A stretch of DNA of 64,000 nt, taken from Cytophagales bacterium. Its GTDB lineage: Bacteria > Bacteroidota > Bacteroidia > Cytophagales > Spirosomataceae. A model generated the notes under the pieces. That model was not told where the DNA came from. It was given only the letters and a program-made list of their open reading frames with translations, and ran no database searches. How positions within the stretch are numbered: the stretch's first letter is position 1; every line of letters begins with the position of its first letter. The stretch spans positions 62,001-126,000 of the forward strand of contig JAAFJP010000016.1 of NCBI GenBank assembly GCA_013298125.1, read 5' to 3'. Below are positions 1-6,868 of this stretch, one piece after another. The position numbers and the translations under genes are program-made.

Positions 1-231
1 AAAAAGAAGGATTATGAAGTTCAATTTCCAGAAATCATCAAACTCTCTGACCGAGACATGACCATCGTGAAAAACCTCTTAGAACGTTCTGAGACTGATT
101 ATGAATACGAATTAGCCCGCAAAGTAGCTCTTCATATCAAGAAAATTTTGATGATTGAAAACAAGGAAGATGACTATGTATTTTTGAAAAAGTTATTGGC
201 GGATTATAATTATTTGTCCTTGAAACAGTAA
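1..231 (+). CDS. C-terminal end of a hypothetical protein (5' part outside window)
   Basis: An open frame enters the window at base 1 and ends with TAA at 229-231, leaving the last 76 residues of a protein. The fragment is charged, Lys- and Glu-rich and probably helical, with no signal, membrane segment or motif that I recognise. It could be the tail of a regulatory or nucleic-acid-associated protein, but nothing visible supports a specific function. The even codon use and the absence of internal stops over 76 codons make it likely to be a real gene end. Confidence 0.6.
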   Translation, partial: KKKDYEVQFPEIIKLSDRDMTIVKNLLERSETDYEYELARKVALHIKKILMIENKEDDYVFLKKLLADYNYLSLKQ

Positions 232-298
232 TTTTTGACCAATTACTCATTCTTGGAGCGATTTTGGTGATAAATAATATTTTTTAGAAGAAATATCC

Positions 299-306
299 TA
301 TATTTG
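299..306 (+). promoter_or_regulatory. Possible -7 box (TATATTTG) upstream of the DUF805 gene
   Basis: TATATTTG fits the Bacteroidota -7 consensus TAnnTTTG and lies about 90 bases before the start codon at 396. I see no convincing TTTG or TTG -33 element at the right distance, so this is weak. Confidence 0.3.
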
Positions 307-395
307 AAAAATTGGAGACCAGAAACCACTATAAAAACGGGGCGAAACCGAAAAGCCATAAGAGTAGGAAAAAAAATCCTTAATCCAAATCAATT

Positions 396-770
396 ATGTT
401 TAATTATTTTATTGAAGCGTTTACAAAAAAGTTTGCCGACTTTGAAGGACGTGCGAGAAGAAGTGAATACTGGTATTTCACTTTGTTTAGTATGATTATT
501 TCATTTGTGTTAGGTTTTATCGGCGGTGCAATCAACTTTGTTTGGTTAGGAACGATTTATTCACTTGCAGCTCTAATTCCAAATATTGCATTAGCTATTA
601 GAAGAATGCACGATGTTGGTAAAAGTGGATGGTATTGTCTAATTCCAATTTACAATATTATTCTATGTTGTACAGACAGCCAACCAGGCTCAAACGAATA
701 TGGTCCAAACCCAAAAGGAATTGGCAACAACTTGAACGATGACCAATTGATTAATTCTATTGGTAAATAA
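396..770 (+). CDS. DUF805 family inner-membrane protein
   Basis: A 124-residue protein of the DUF805 family (YhaH/YhaI-like). These are small multi-pass inner-membrane proteins of unknown biochemical role. The family pattern is clear: an N-terminal FEGRARRSEYW motif at about residues 17-27, two hydrophobic segments at about 28-60, the conserved RRMHDVGKSGWY near residues 69-80, a third hydrophobic segment, and a tail ending in a PGSNEYGPNP motif. Length is normal for the family. A longer frame starting at 304 has no family support and is not the gene. A strong hairpin terminator follows at 790-827, so the gene is probably transcribed alone. Confidence 0.9.
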   Translation: MFNYFIEAFTKKFADFEGRARRSEYWYFTLFSMIISFVLGFIGGAINFVWLGTIYSLAALIPNIALAIRRMHDVGKSGWYCLIPIYNIILCCTDSQPGSNEYGPNPKGIGNNLNDDQLINSIGK

Positions 771-789
771 TCAAAAAAATTAAGATAAA

Positions 790-827
790 ATAGAGAGAAC
801 CAATGCTTTTGGTTCTCTCTATTTTTG
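790..827 (+). terminator. Rho-independent terminator after the DUF805 gene
   Basis: Perfect hairpin ATAGAGAGAACCAA / TTGGTTCTCTCTAT with a short loop, followed by TTTTTG. It starts 20 bases after the DUF805 stop. Confidence 0.85.
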
Positions 828-863
828 TAAACTCATTCACATTTTACAATTAAATTAACCAAA

Positions 864-1628
864 ATGACACAAAAATTACAAAATCACCTTCAAAATGGCT
901 ACACTGTCAATATCGGACAATATTTTAGTCGGGGCTACGAATTATTTAAAGCAAATATGCCTGGGCATATTGTTTTCACGCTTGTATTCTTTTTGATTTC
1001 AGGAGTACTCAGTTTAATTCCAGGACTAAATCTGCTCGGTTTTTTTATAACTGCACCCATCGGTTACGGAATTTTTCTTGTAAATTATAAATACATCACC
1101 ACCAAAACACAAGGTGAATTTGGAGACTACTTTAAGGGGTTCAATTACTACGGTTCTATCATTTTACCCTCTTTAGTTATCGCCGTCATTGGTGTAATAA
1201 TCATTGTTCTCTTATTGGGGTATGCTATTATTCCAGTATTTTTATCTGGCGACCAAACAGAAATTGCCTATGCAGTTATGTCAAAATGGTATCTCTTTAT
1301 CGTAGCTTTCATAGTGCTTATTTATATCTCTTTAATTAATGCAGCGGCAATATTTATAAGTGTTTTTCATAGTGAAGGAGTTGGCGAATCTTTGAAAATT
1401 GGATTTAGATTCGTCAATAAAAATTCAGTAATGTTAGCAGTTTTCCTAATTGTAAATTCTTTTCTTTTGTTAGGAGGACTGTTGTTTTTTTTAATTGGTA
1501 TATTATTTACTTATCCGATATATGTGTGTAGTACATTTGCCATGTTTGAAGACCTCTTAGGATTAAAAGAGGCAGAAGGAGATAATCAAAATGATATTTT
1601 AATTGAATCAATTGGTCAGGATTTGTAA
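864..1628 (+). CDS. Multi-pass integral membrane protein of unknown function
   Basis: A 254-residue hydrophobic protein. After a roughly 25-residue soluble N-terminus (NIGQYFSRGYELFK) it has about six membrane segments, including 35-65, 105-130, 145-170 and 190-225, and a short acidic C-terminal tail. Such proteins are common in Bacteroidota and are sometimes mislabelled as beta-carotene monooxygenase; they resemble the DUF975/YciC-type membrane superfamily. I cannot assign a substrate. It lies between two terminators (790-827 and 1653-1690) and is probably monocistronic. Its C-terminus (IESIGQ) loosely resembles that of the preceding DUF805 protein (INSIGK), which may hint at a shared topology or partner. 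Confidence 0.8.
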   Translation: MTQKLQNHLQNGYTVNIGQYFSRGYELFKANMPGHIVFTLVFFLISGVLSLIPGLNLLGFFITAPIGYGIFLVNYKYITTKTQGEFGDYFKGFNYYGSIILPSLVIAVIGVIIIVLLLGYAIIPVFLSGDQTEIAYAVMSKWYLFIVAFIVLIYISLINAAAIFISVFHSEGVGESLKIGFRFVNKNSVMLAVFLIVNSFLLLGGLLFFLIGILFTYPIYVCSTFAMFEDLLGLKEAEGDNQNDILIESIGQDL

Positions 1629-1652
1629 TTAGAAGATACATTTTTATAAAGT

Positions 1653-1690
1653 AAAAAGGGAATCAAGCAATCGGTTCTCTTTTATTTTAT
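1653..1690 (+). terminator. Terminator after the 864-1628 membrane protein gene
   Basis: AAAAAGGGAATC pairs with GGTTCTCTTTTA with two G-U wobbles, followed by a T-rich run. Confidence 0.6.
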
Positions 1691-1720
1691 TAATTATTTT
1701 ACCTAAAACTTAATCTACTC

Positions 1721-1750
1721 TTTGCTATTGTTCAGAAAACACTATATTTG
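1721..1750 (+). promoter_or_regulatory. Predicted Bacteroidota-type promoter for the DUF1080 gene
   Basis: TTTG at 1721-1724 and TATATTTG at 1743-1750 are separated by 18 bases, matching the TTTG / TAnnTTTG layout. The start codon at 1782 follows after about 31 bases. Confidence 0.6.
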
Positions 1751-1781
1751 AAAATAATCTTTTAACAATCCCCCAAACCCA

Positions 1782-2504
1782 ATGAAAAAACTACTCACGA
1801 CTATTCTATTTTTAGGTACTATTTCTGTTATTGCACAGAAACCAAATTCGCTAACAACCAAAGAAAAAAAGGCGGGTTGGAAACTCCTTTTTGATGGAAA
1901 AACCATGAATGGTTGGCGTAATTTTTATAAAAAAGACTTGGCTGGTGCCTGGCAAGTTTCTGATAATTCCATTATGCTGGACGATTCTTTCAAAGAAGGT
2001 TGGATGGCAAAAGGTGGCGGAGAAATCACAACAAACGAAGTTTATGAAAATTATGAATTTTCTATTGATTGGAAAATATCAGAAGGAGGAAACTCTGGAA
2101 TAATTTTTAATTCTCAAGAAGATGATGAAAAAAATCATCCATATTCATGGAAAACAGGTCCTGAATTTCAAGTTTTGGATAATGAAAGACATGAGGACGG
2201 AAAAATTCCAAAACACCGTGCGGGGAATTTGTATGACATCTTCAAATACGAACCCGAAAACGTAAAACCCCAAGGACAATGGAATACCGCCAAGATTTTA
2301 CAAAAAAATGGCAACGTAAAATTATTTTTAAACGGCAGAATGGTCATTGAATACACTATCGGAAGTCCAGAATATAAAAAGGCAGTTGCAGAAAGTAAAT
2401 TCAAGGACGACCCAATGTGGGGTACTTACACCAAAGGACATATCGTACTTCAAGACCACGGTAATCGAGTTTGGTATAGGAATGTTAAGATTAGGAAGTT
2501 ATAG
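1782..2504 (+). CDS. Secreted DUF1080 (3-keto-disaccharide hydrolase-type) protein
   Basis: A 240-residue exported protein with a signal peptide (about residues 1-18, cleaved after VIA-Q). The rest is one DUF1080 jelly-roll domain, the fold of concanavalin-like lectins/glucanases, now named 3-keto-disaccharide hydrolase. Family marks are WKLLFDGKTMNGW near residues 29-41, the GGNSGIIF core at about residue 102, the GPEFQVLDN strand and the H-R-G-LYD motif near 146. Members in this phylum act on sugars or oxidised disaccharides in the periplasm; the exact substrate here is not visible. A promoter lies 31 bases upstream, and the gene is followed immediately by a palindromic repeat at 2506-2603. 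Confidence 0.88.
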   Translation: MKKLLTTILFLGTISVIAQKPNSLTTKEKKAGWKLLFDGKTMNGWRNFYKKDLAGAWQVSDNSIMLDDSFKEGWMAKGGGEITTNEVYENYEFSIDWKISEGGNSGIIFNSQEDDEKNHPYSWKTGPEFQVLDNERHEDGKIPKHRAGNLYDIFKYEPENVKPQGQWNTAKILQKNGNVKLFLNGRMVIEYTIGSPEYKKAVAESKFKDDPMWGTYTKGHIVLQDHGNRVWYRNVKIRKL

Positions 2505-2505
2505 A

Positions 2506-2603
2506 CTTAACCTCACCCCCAACCCCTCTCCTGCTGAGAGGGGGGTATTTGTTCGTGTAAACTCTCCCCTCTCAGCAGGAGAAGGGTTGGGAGTGAGTTT
2601 AAG
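2506..2603. repeat. Palindromic element, CCCCTCTC/GAGAGGGG family (copy 1)
   Basis: An inverted repeat of nearly 100 bp whose arms run CTTAACCTCACCCCC... and ...GAGTGAGTTTAAG. Each half carries a hairpin CCCCTCTC-loop-GAGAGGGG. The left loop is CTGCT and the right loop AGCAG, its reverse complement. The element begins one base after the stop codon of the DUF1080 gene. Related copies are at 8924, 19509, 20361 and 28585. Confidence 0.9.
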
Positions 2604-2732
2604 AATGAAAGAGTTACAAAGTTGAATTTTAACGATTCAATTTTGTAGCTCTTTTTTTGTAACTTGCAAACAAATTAACAAAACAAACTATTAGAAGTAA
2701 ACCATTTGACAATAGTTTTAAAATAGAAAAAT

Positions 2733-3614
2733 ATGTTAAAATCAATGACGGGCTTTGGTAAATCTGTTTCAGAGTCAAGCAGTTTGACCGTTACAGCCGA
2801 AGTAAAATCTCTAAACTCAAAATTTACTGATATTTATTGTAGAATCCCTAAAAGCCTTTCTTTCAGAGAAATAGAAATCAGAAATCTTTTAACACAGGCT
2901 TTGGAAAGAGGGAAAATAGAGTTTAACCTTACCACCAACTATACTGACGTTGCCAGCTCAGGAACAAGTATCAATCGCCCCTTGGTGAATGCCTATATGA
3001 AAGATTTAATAGAATCATCCGAAGAGTTTTATGCTGATGGTGACCGTGTTGAATTATTCAAAATTGCTTTGACATTACCCAACGCATTCAACACAGAAGT
3101 AGCCTCAGAAGAGCAAGCCGAAACGGAATGGAAACAGATTTTGAAAACTGTCAACGATGCCATTGCAGAATGTACAAAATTCCGTTTGCGAGAAGGAGCA
3201 ATCGTTTCTGGTAAATTTTTGGAATATATTGATAAAATCGGCGAACTCTTGACCGAAGCCGAAGCACAAGATAAACACCGTATTCCTGCCGTGCGTGAAC
3301 GCCTAAAAAAGTCAGTTACGGAGCTAATGGGAGACGAAGAATTTGATAAAAATCGCTTTGAGCAAGAATTAATTTATTATATCGAAAAATACGATATTTC
3401 AGAAGAAAAAGTGCGTCTGCGTACGCATTTGAACTATTTCAAGGATGTTTTGAAAGAAGGGAACGGCAAAAAACTCAACTTCCTTTCCCAAGAAATTGGT
3501 CGTGAAATCAATACGATTGGCTCAAAAGCTAACGATGTGATTCTCCAAAGGATAGTCGTAAATATGAAAGATGAATTAGAGAAAATTAAGGAACAGACTT
3601 CTAATGTTTTGTAA
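2733..3614 (+). CDS. yicC: YicC family endoribonuclease
   Basis: A 293-residue cytoplasmic protein of the YicC/YloC family, at the usual length. E. coli YicC is an endoribonuclease implicated in RNA turnover. The N-terminal MLKSMTGFGKS and the C-terminal block FLSQEIGREINTIGSKAND are near-invariant family signatures, and the middle is Glu-rich and helical. In many bacteria yicC sits upstream of gmk; here it is followed by a terminator and a convergent gene, so that link is absent. Start at ATG 2733, about 130 bases after the palindromic element. The gene symbol follows family membership; no other candidate is plausible. Confidence 0.93.
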   Translation: MLKSMTGFGKSVSESSSLTVTAEVKSLNSKFTDIYCRIPKSLSFREIEIRNLLTQALERGKIEFNLTTNYTDVASSGTSINRPLVNAYMKDLIESSEEFYADGDRVELFKIALTLPNAFNTEVASEEQAETEWKQILKTVNDAIAECTKFRLREGAIVSGKFLEYIDKIGELLTEAEAQDKHRIPAVRERLKKSVTELMGDEEFDKNRFEQELIYYIEKYDISEEKVRLRTHLNYFKDVLKEGNGKKLNFLSQEIGREINTIGSKANDVILQRIVVNMKDELEKIKEQTSNVL

Positions 3615-3656
3615 AAAAAAGGCTAAGAAATCAAGATATTTCTTAGCCTTTTTTTA
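3613..3656. terminator. Bidirectional terminator between yicC and the GH42-like gene
   Basis: AAAAAAGGCTAAGAAA / TTTCTTAGCCTTTTTTT hairpin with A and T runs on either side, between two convergent genes. It overlaps both gene ends. Confidence 0.88.
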
Positions 3657-6600
3657 TTCACTGACTTTCACAACCCGCTTGAATAATTGATTTCCATTTT
3701 CCAAACTGATTGAAAGTAAATAGTTACCATTGTTAATAGTTTCAGTGAATAGTTCAAGTGGATTTATCCCACGAATCAAATCGTATTGAGCAATTTTTGC
3801 CAGATTTCCATAGCTATCTACCAACTTTAAAATAGCCGATTGCTCTTTGACGGAGTAAACGGATAAATTAAATTTATCTTTACTCGGGTTTGGATAAACA
3901 ATCTCTAAATAATCACTCACTATTTCTTCTTCACAATTTTGCCCATCGGGACAACTCACCGTGGGAGTACAATAAATAAAATTCTGTTCAGGAGAATATA
4001 ATTTTGTAACAGTCCCACCAAAACGAACAATTAACTGTTTACGGCTTCCATTCTTAAATGAATCAAGCGTTGATTTTGGAATTTTGAAGCAAAAAGCCTT
4101 ATATAAGAGTTTGTTACTTTTATAGGTCTCAGCTAAATCAGTTCTGTAACCGATGTTTGCTACGGTAGAGCCAATTTTTTGTTTATCAAAGTAAAAATCT
4201 AAGGTTAAGTTTTCGTCATAATTTTTATTATCAAATGCCCACCCTCGCACAGAACAACATGAAATAACCTCAACCCAACCTATATTAGTAGGTGGTGCTG
4301 TTCGTCCATTAGTAGAATTAGGGTCAGTAGAAGGCTTTTCTGTATCTATCTGTCCATTACAATTAATACAAGATTCACCTTTTCCTTTTTGGACAATATA
4401 AAAAATCTTTGTTACCCCTTGTCCAGATACCGTTACTCTCCCTCTTCGAGTTGTAGTCTCAGGATTAGGTTCTACCTTTAAATTGAAAAATCCATTATCA
4501 ATTGTTATTTCTGGGTCTAAGGTTATCCAAGAAACACTCTTTGATAATCTCAGTCTTACGTTAGAACTTGTATTGATTTTAAATGAAAAACCATTACTGG
4601 ACACAGTAGTCAGAGAGTCAGGCGATGCAATGATGTATGGTTTTCCGACACCAATTTGATTTAGCTTGATACTTCGAGTAAGATTACCAGCCGTCAAAGT
4701 AACAGTCCCTTTTCTCGAACCAGTATCTACATTGGCGGTAATTTTCAAAGTGAATTCACCATTAAATCTTCCTGTATCGGTACTTGTACTAACCCAGCTT
4801 GGCATACTTTTGATTTGCCATTTAGTATTAGACGATACCGCTATTTTATATTCATTGGCTTTACTTAGTATATTGGTAAGCGAGTCTGGAGATACAATGA
4901 GGCGGTATTGCGAACCACAAATTCCAGAGCCTCTGCCCTCGCAGTTCAATACTTTCACGTCATTCCCTTCATCCAAAGTAGTACTTGTATTAGCAAATCG
5001 AGCGTAAATTCTTCTTGATTGCCCAGATTTATACCACGCTGAGTCAGGGAGTGTAAAACTAAAACCTCTAAAATTTGCTTTGGAATTATTAAAAGTAGTA
5101 ACTAATTCAGGGTGATTGCCTACGTTGGCTTGGGTTGTTCCTATTTTTATACTATCGGCATAAATATCAATTAGTTGAATCTCGTCCAAGTTTTTAGTAT
5201 TCAAAGCCCAGCCACTAATACTTTCACAAGTTACGTTTTCAATCATTCCTTTTAGTTCAACTTTTGCAGAAGGTTTACTTCCTACTTTTTGACAGTCATT
5301 AGAATAAATTTCGGCAAAGTTTGGAATACCTCCACAGGCTGAAAGTTCCTCATGTTTTAGTTGGAAGGTAGTACCCAATACCCACGCTTCATCACTGAAT
5401 ACTCTGATTGGCTTGTCTCCATTGATTGTTTTTAATTGTAACCATTCTTTATAGCCACGACAGTCACTCTCTCCTTTGCTAAAATTACACCCACCGTCCA
5501 TGAGGAGATACGGAACTATACTGGTCAGTGTTCCGCAAGTTTCTACTTTTTGAACTTGTTGATTACCCAAAATGAATTTTTGAGCAACTCGTCTCAACAT
5601 ATCTTTGTGTGATTGATTCCCCAGTAGATTAAAGTTGAATGCACTCGCAATAGTTGCTCCGTGCGTAAAGGCTTCTTCAATTTGCCTTTCTTGAACAGTT
5701 ACACTTTCTGTAATAGGTTCAACTTCTATACAAAAGGGTCTCTCAGCAAATGTAGTTCTGAGTAAGTCTGAAACATATCTAACATCTTGCGTTCCGTGAC
5801 AATTGGCTTTTATTCCATCCGTACCTGTTCCTAAATCCTTGAAGGCATACGTACCACGGAGTAGCGAGGCATTATCATTTACCGCACCATAATCATTGAA
5901 AACTTTTATTTTGGGATTAAAATCTTTAACTGTCTTCGTAAATAGTTGAGTATAATTTTTCAGTACATGGTGCCTGTAAAAAAACCAATCATCCCCCGCT
6001 GGTCCGATAAGAAAAACGCCCCACTGAAAAGAAGTATTTAGCGTTGGTTTGGGAGGTTCGAGGGTGTTGAAACCAGAGAAATTATTAGCGTAAGACCCCC
6101 ATGCCTTTTTAAGTTTTGTAAAATCATTTGAATAACGTGTTTTTAACCACTCTCTGTATCCATTTATCATTACTTCTGAATAATCGTATAGTACTAACAC
6201 TTGCGAATCGGCATCTTTTGTTGAAATAATAGGATAACCTAATTCTTGTTCAGGTGTGGTTACTATTGAGACATACAGTACATCCCCAGCATCAATAATT
6301 GGTTTGAAATGTTGGAGAACCTCTTTTGAAAAGTCTTGCATTTCTTGGAGAGTTCTTTTTGAAGCAAGACTGGTTGAAACAAGGTGTCCACAATCGTCTA
6401 TGGCATCACAACCTGCGTAGCCAGCCGATTGCTGTTGGACTCTTGCAATTCCTTTGACGTTGTAACCCTGCATCCTTTCGTTTGCGGGATAACCTGTACA
6501 AGTCGGGATATTATTATCCCCATTGTTACTGGCAATAGATGCGTAACTACACCATTGAACCATTACAATTCTCAGGCAAATTTTCATACCACGGCTTTTG

Positions 6601-6857
6601 GCTGCGGTAATTTGATCATCATATTGTTTCCAGGGATTGGTAACACTAACTCGCTTTTCACTAACAACATCTCTCCTAACACTCATAATTATAGCGTTAA
6701 AACCAAGGTCGGCAGCTGCGTTAATTTCAACAATCTGAGGTTGACGATACGAAACATTAACCATCGAATACGCCAAATATCGTGGATTATTTTGTGCCAA
6801 AGATAACGTGCAAAATAAAGTGACTAATGTTAAGGTCTGGATGATTCTATTTATCAT
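3654..6857 (-). CDS. Secreted GH42-like glycosidase with two BACON domains and type IX secretion tail
   Basis: A 1067-residue exported multidomain protein. Residues 1-21 are a signal peptide. Residues about 25-440 look like a TIM-barrel glycosidase related to GH42/GH-A (YLAYSMVNVSYRQPQI start, a WGVFLIGPAGDDWFFYRHH stretch, a candidate acid residue in FCIEVEP). Two copies of a Cys-rich domain of about 100 residues, sharing a C-x-S-x-x-GWA core, lie at about 534-640 and 863-965. Two BACON domains, each opening with SPDSL, sit between them (about 650-738 and 742-826). The last 85 residues, from YPNPSKDKFNLSVYS, are a type A type IX secretion sorting domain. The protein is therefore expected at the cell surface or outside the cell. 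The start lies 11 bases after the mutS2 stop, so the two may be cotranscribed. The substrate is not evident. Confidence 0.82.
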   Translation of the reverse strand: MINRIIQTLTLVTLFCTLSLAQNNPRYLAYSMVNVSYRQPQIVEINAAADLGFNAIIMSVRRDVVSEKRVSVTNPWKQYDDQITAAKSRGMKICLRIVMVQWCSYASIASNNGDNNIPTCTGYPANERMQGYNVKGIARVQQQSAGYAGCDAIDDCGHLVSTSLASKRTLQEMQDFSKEVLQHFKPIIDAGDVLYVSIVTTPEQELGYPIISTKDADSQVLVLYDYSEVMINGYREWLKTRYSNDFTKLKKAWGSYANNFSGFNTLEPPKPTLNTSFQWGVFLIGPAGDDWFFYRHHVLKNYTQLFTKTVKDFNPKIKVFNDYGAVNDNASLLRGTYAFKDLGTGTDGIKANCHGTQDVRYVSDLLRTTFAERPFCIEVEPITESVTVQERQIEEAFTHGATIASAFNFNLLGNQSHKDMLRRVAQKFILGNQQVQKVETCGTLTSIVPYLLMDGGCNFSKGESDCRGYKEWLQLKTINGDKPIRVFSDEAWVLGTTFQLKHEELSACGGIPNFAEIYSNDCQKVGSKPSAKVELKGMIENVTCESISGWALNTKNLDEIQLIDIYADSIKIGTTQANVGNHPELVTTFNNSKANFRGFSFTLPDSAWYKSGQSRRIYARFANTSTTLDEGNDVKVLNCEGRGSGICGSQYRLIVSPDSLTNILSKANEYKIAVSSNTKWQIKSMPSWVSTSTDTGRFNGEFTLKITANVDTGSRKGTVTLTAGNLTRSIKLNQIGVGKPYIIASPDSLTTVSSNGFSFKINTSSNVRLRLSKSVSWITLDPEITIDNGFFNLKVEPNPETTTRRGRVTVSGQGVTKIFYIVQKGKGESCINCNGQIDTEKPSTDPNSTNGRTAPPTNIGWVEVISCCSVRGWAFDNKNYDENLTLDFYFDKQKIGSTVANIGYRTDLAETYKSNKLLYKAFCFKIPKSTLDSFKNGSRKQLIVRFGGTVTKLYSPEQNFIYCTPTVSCPDGQNCEEEIVSDYLEIVYPNPSKDKFNLSVYSVKEQSAILKLVDSYGNLAKIAQYDLIRGINPLELFTETINNGNYLLSISLENGNQLFKRVVKVSE

Positions 6858-6868
6858 TTCTATTTTTT

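Noticed and set aside
304-495. Small protein gene overlapping the DUF805 start
   Set aside because: It begins with TTG, has no family features and overlaps a well-supported gene in another frame.
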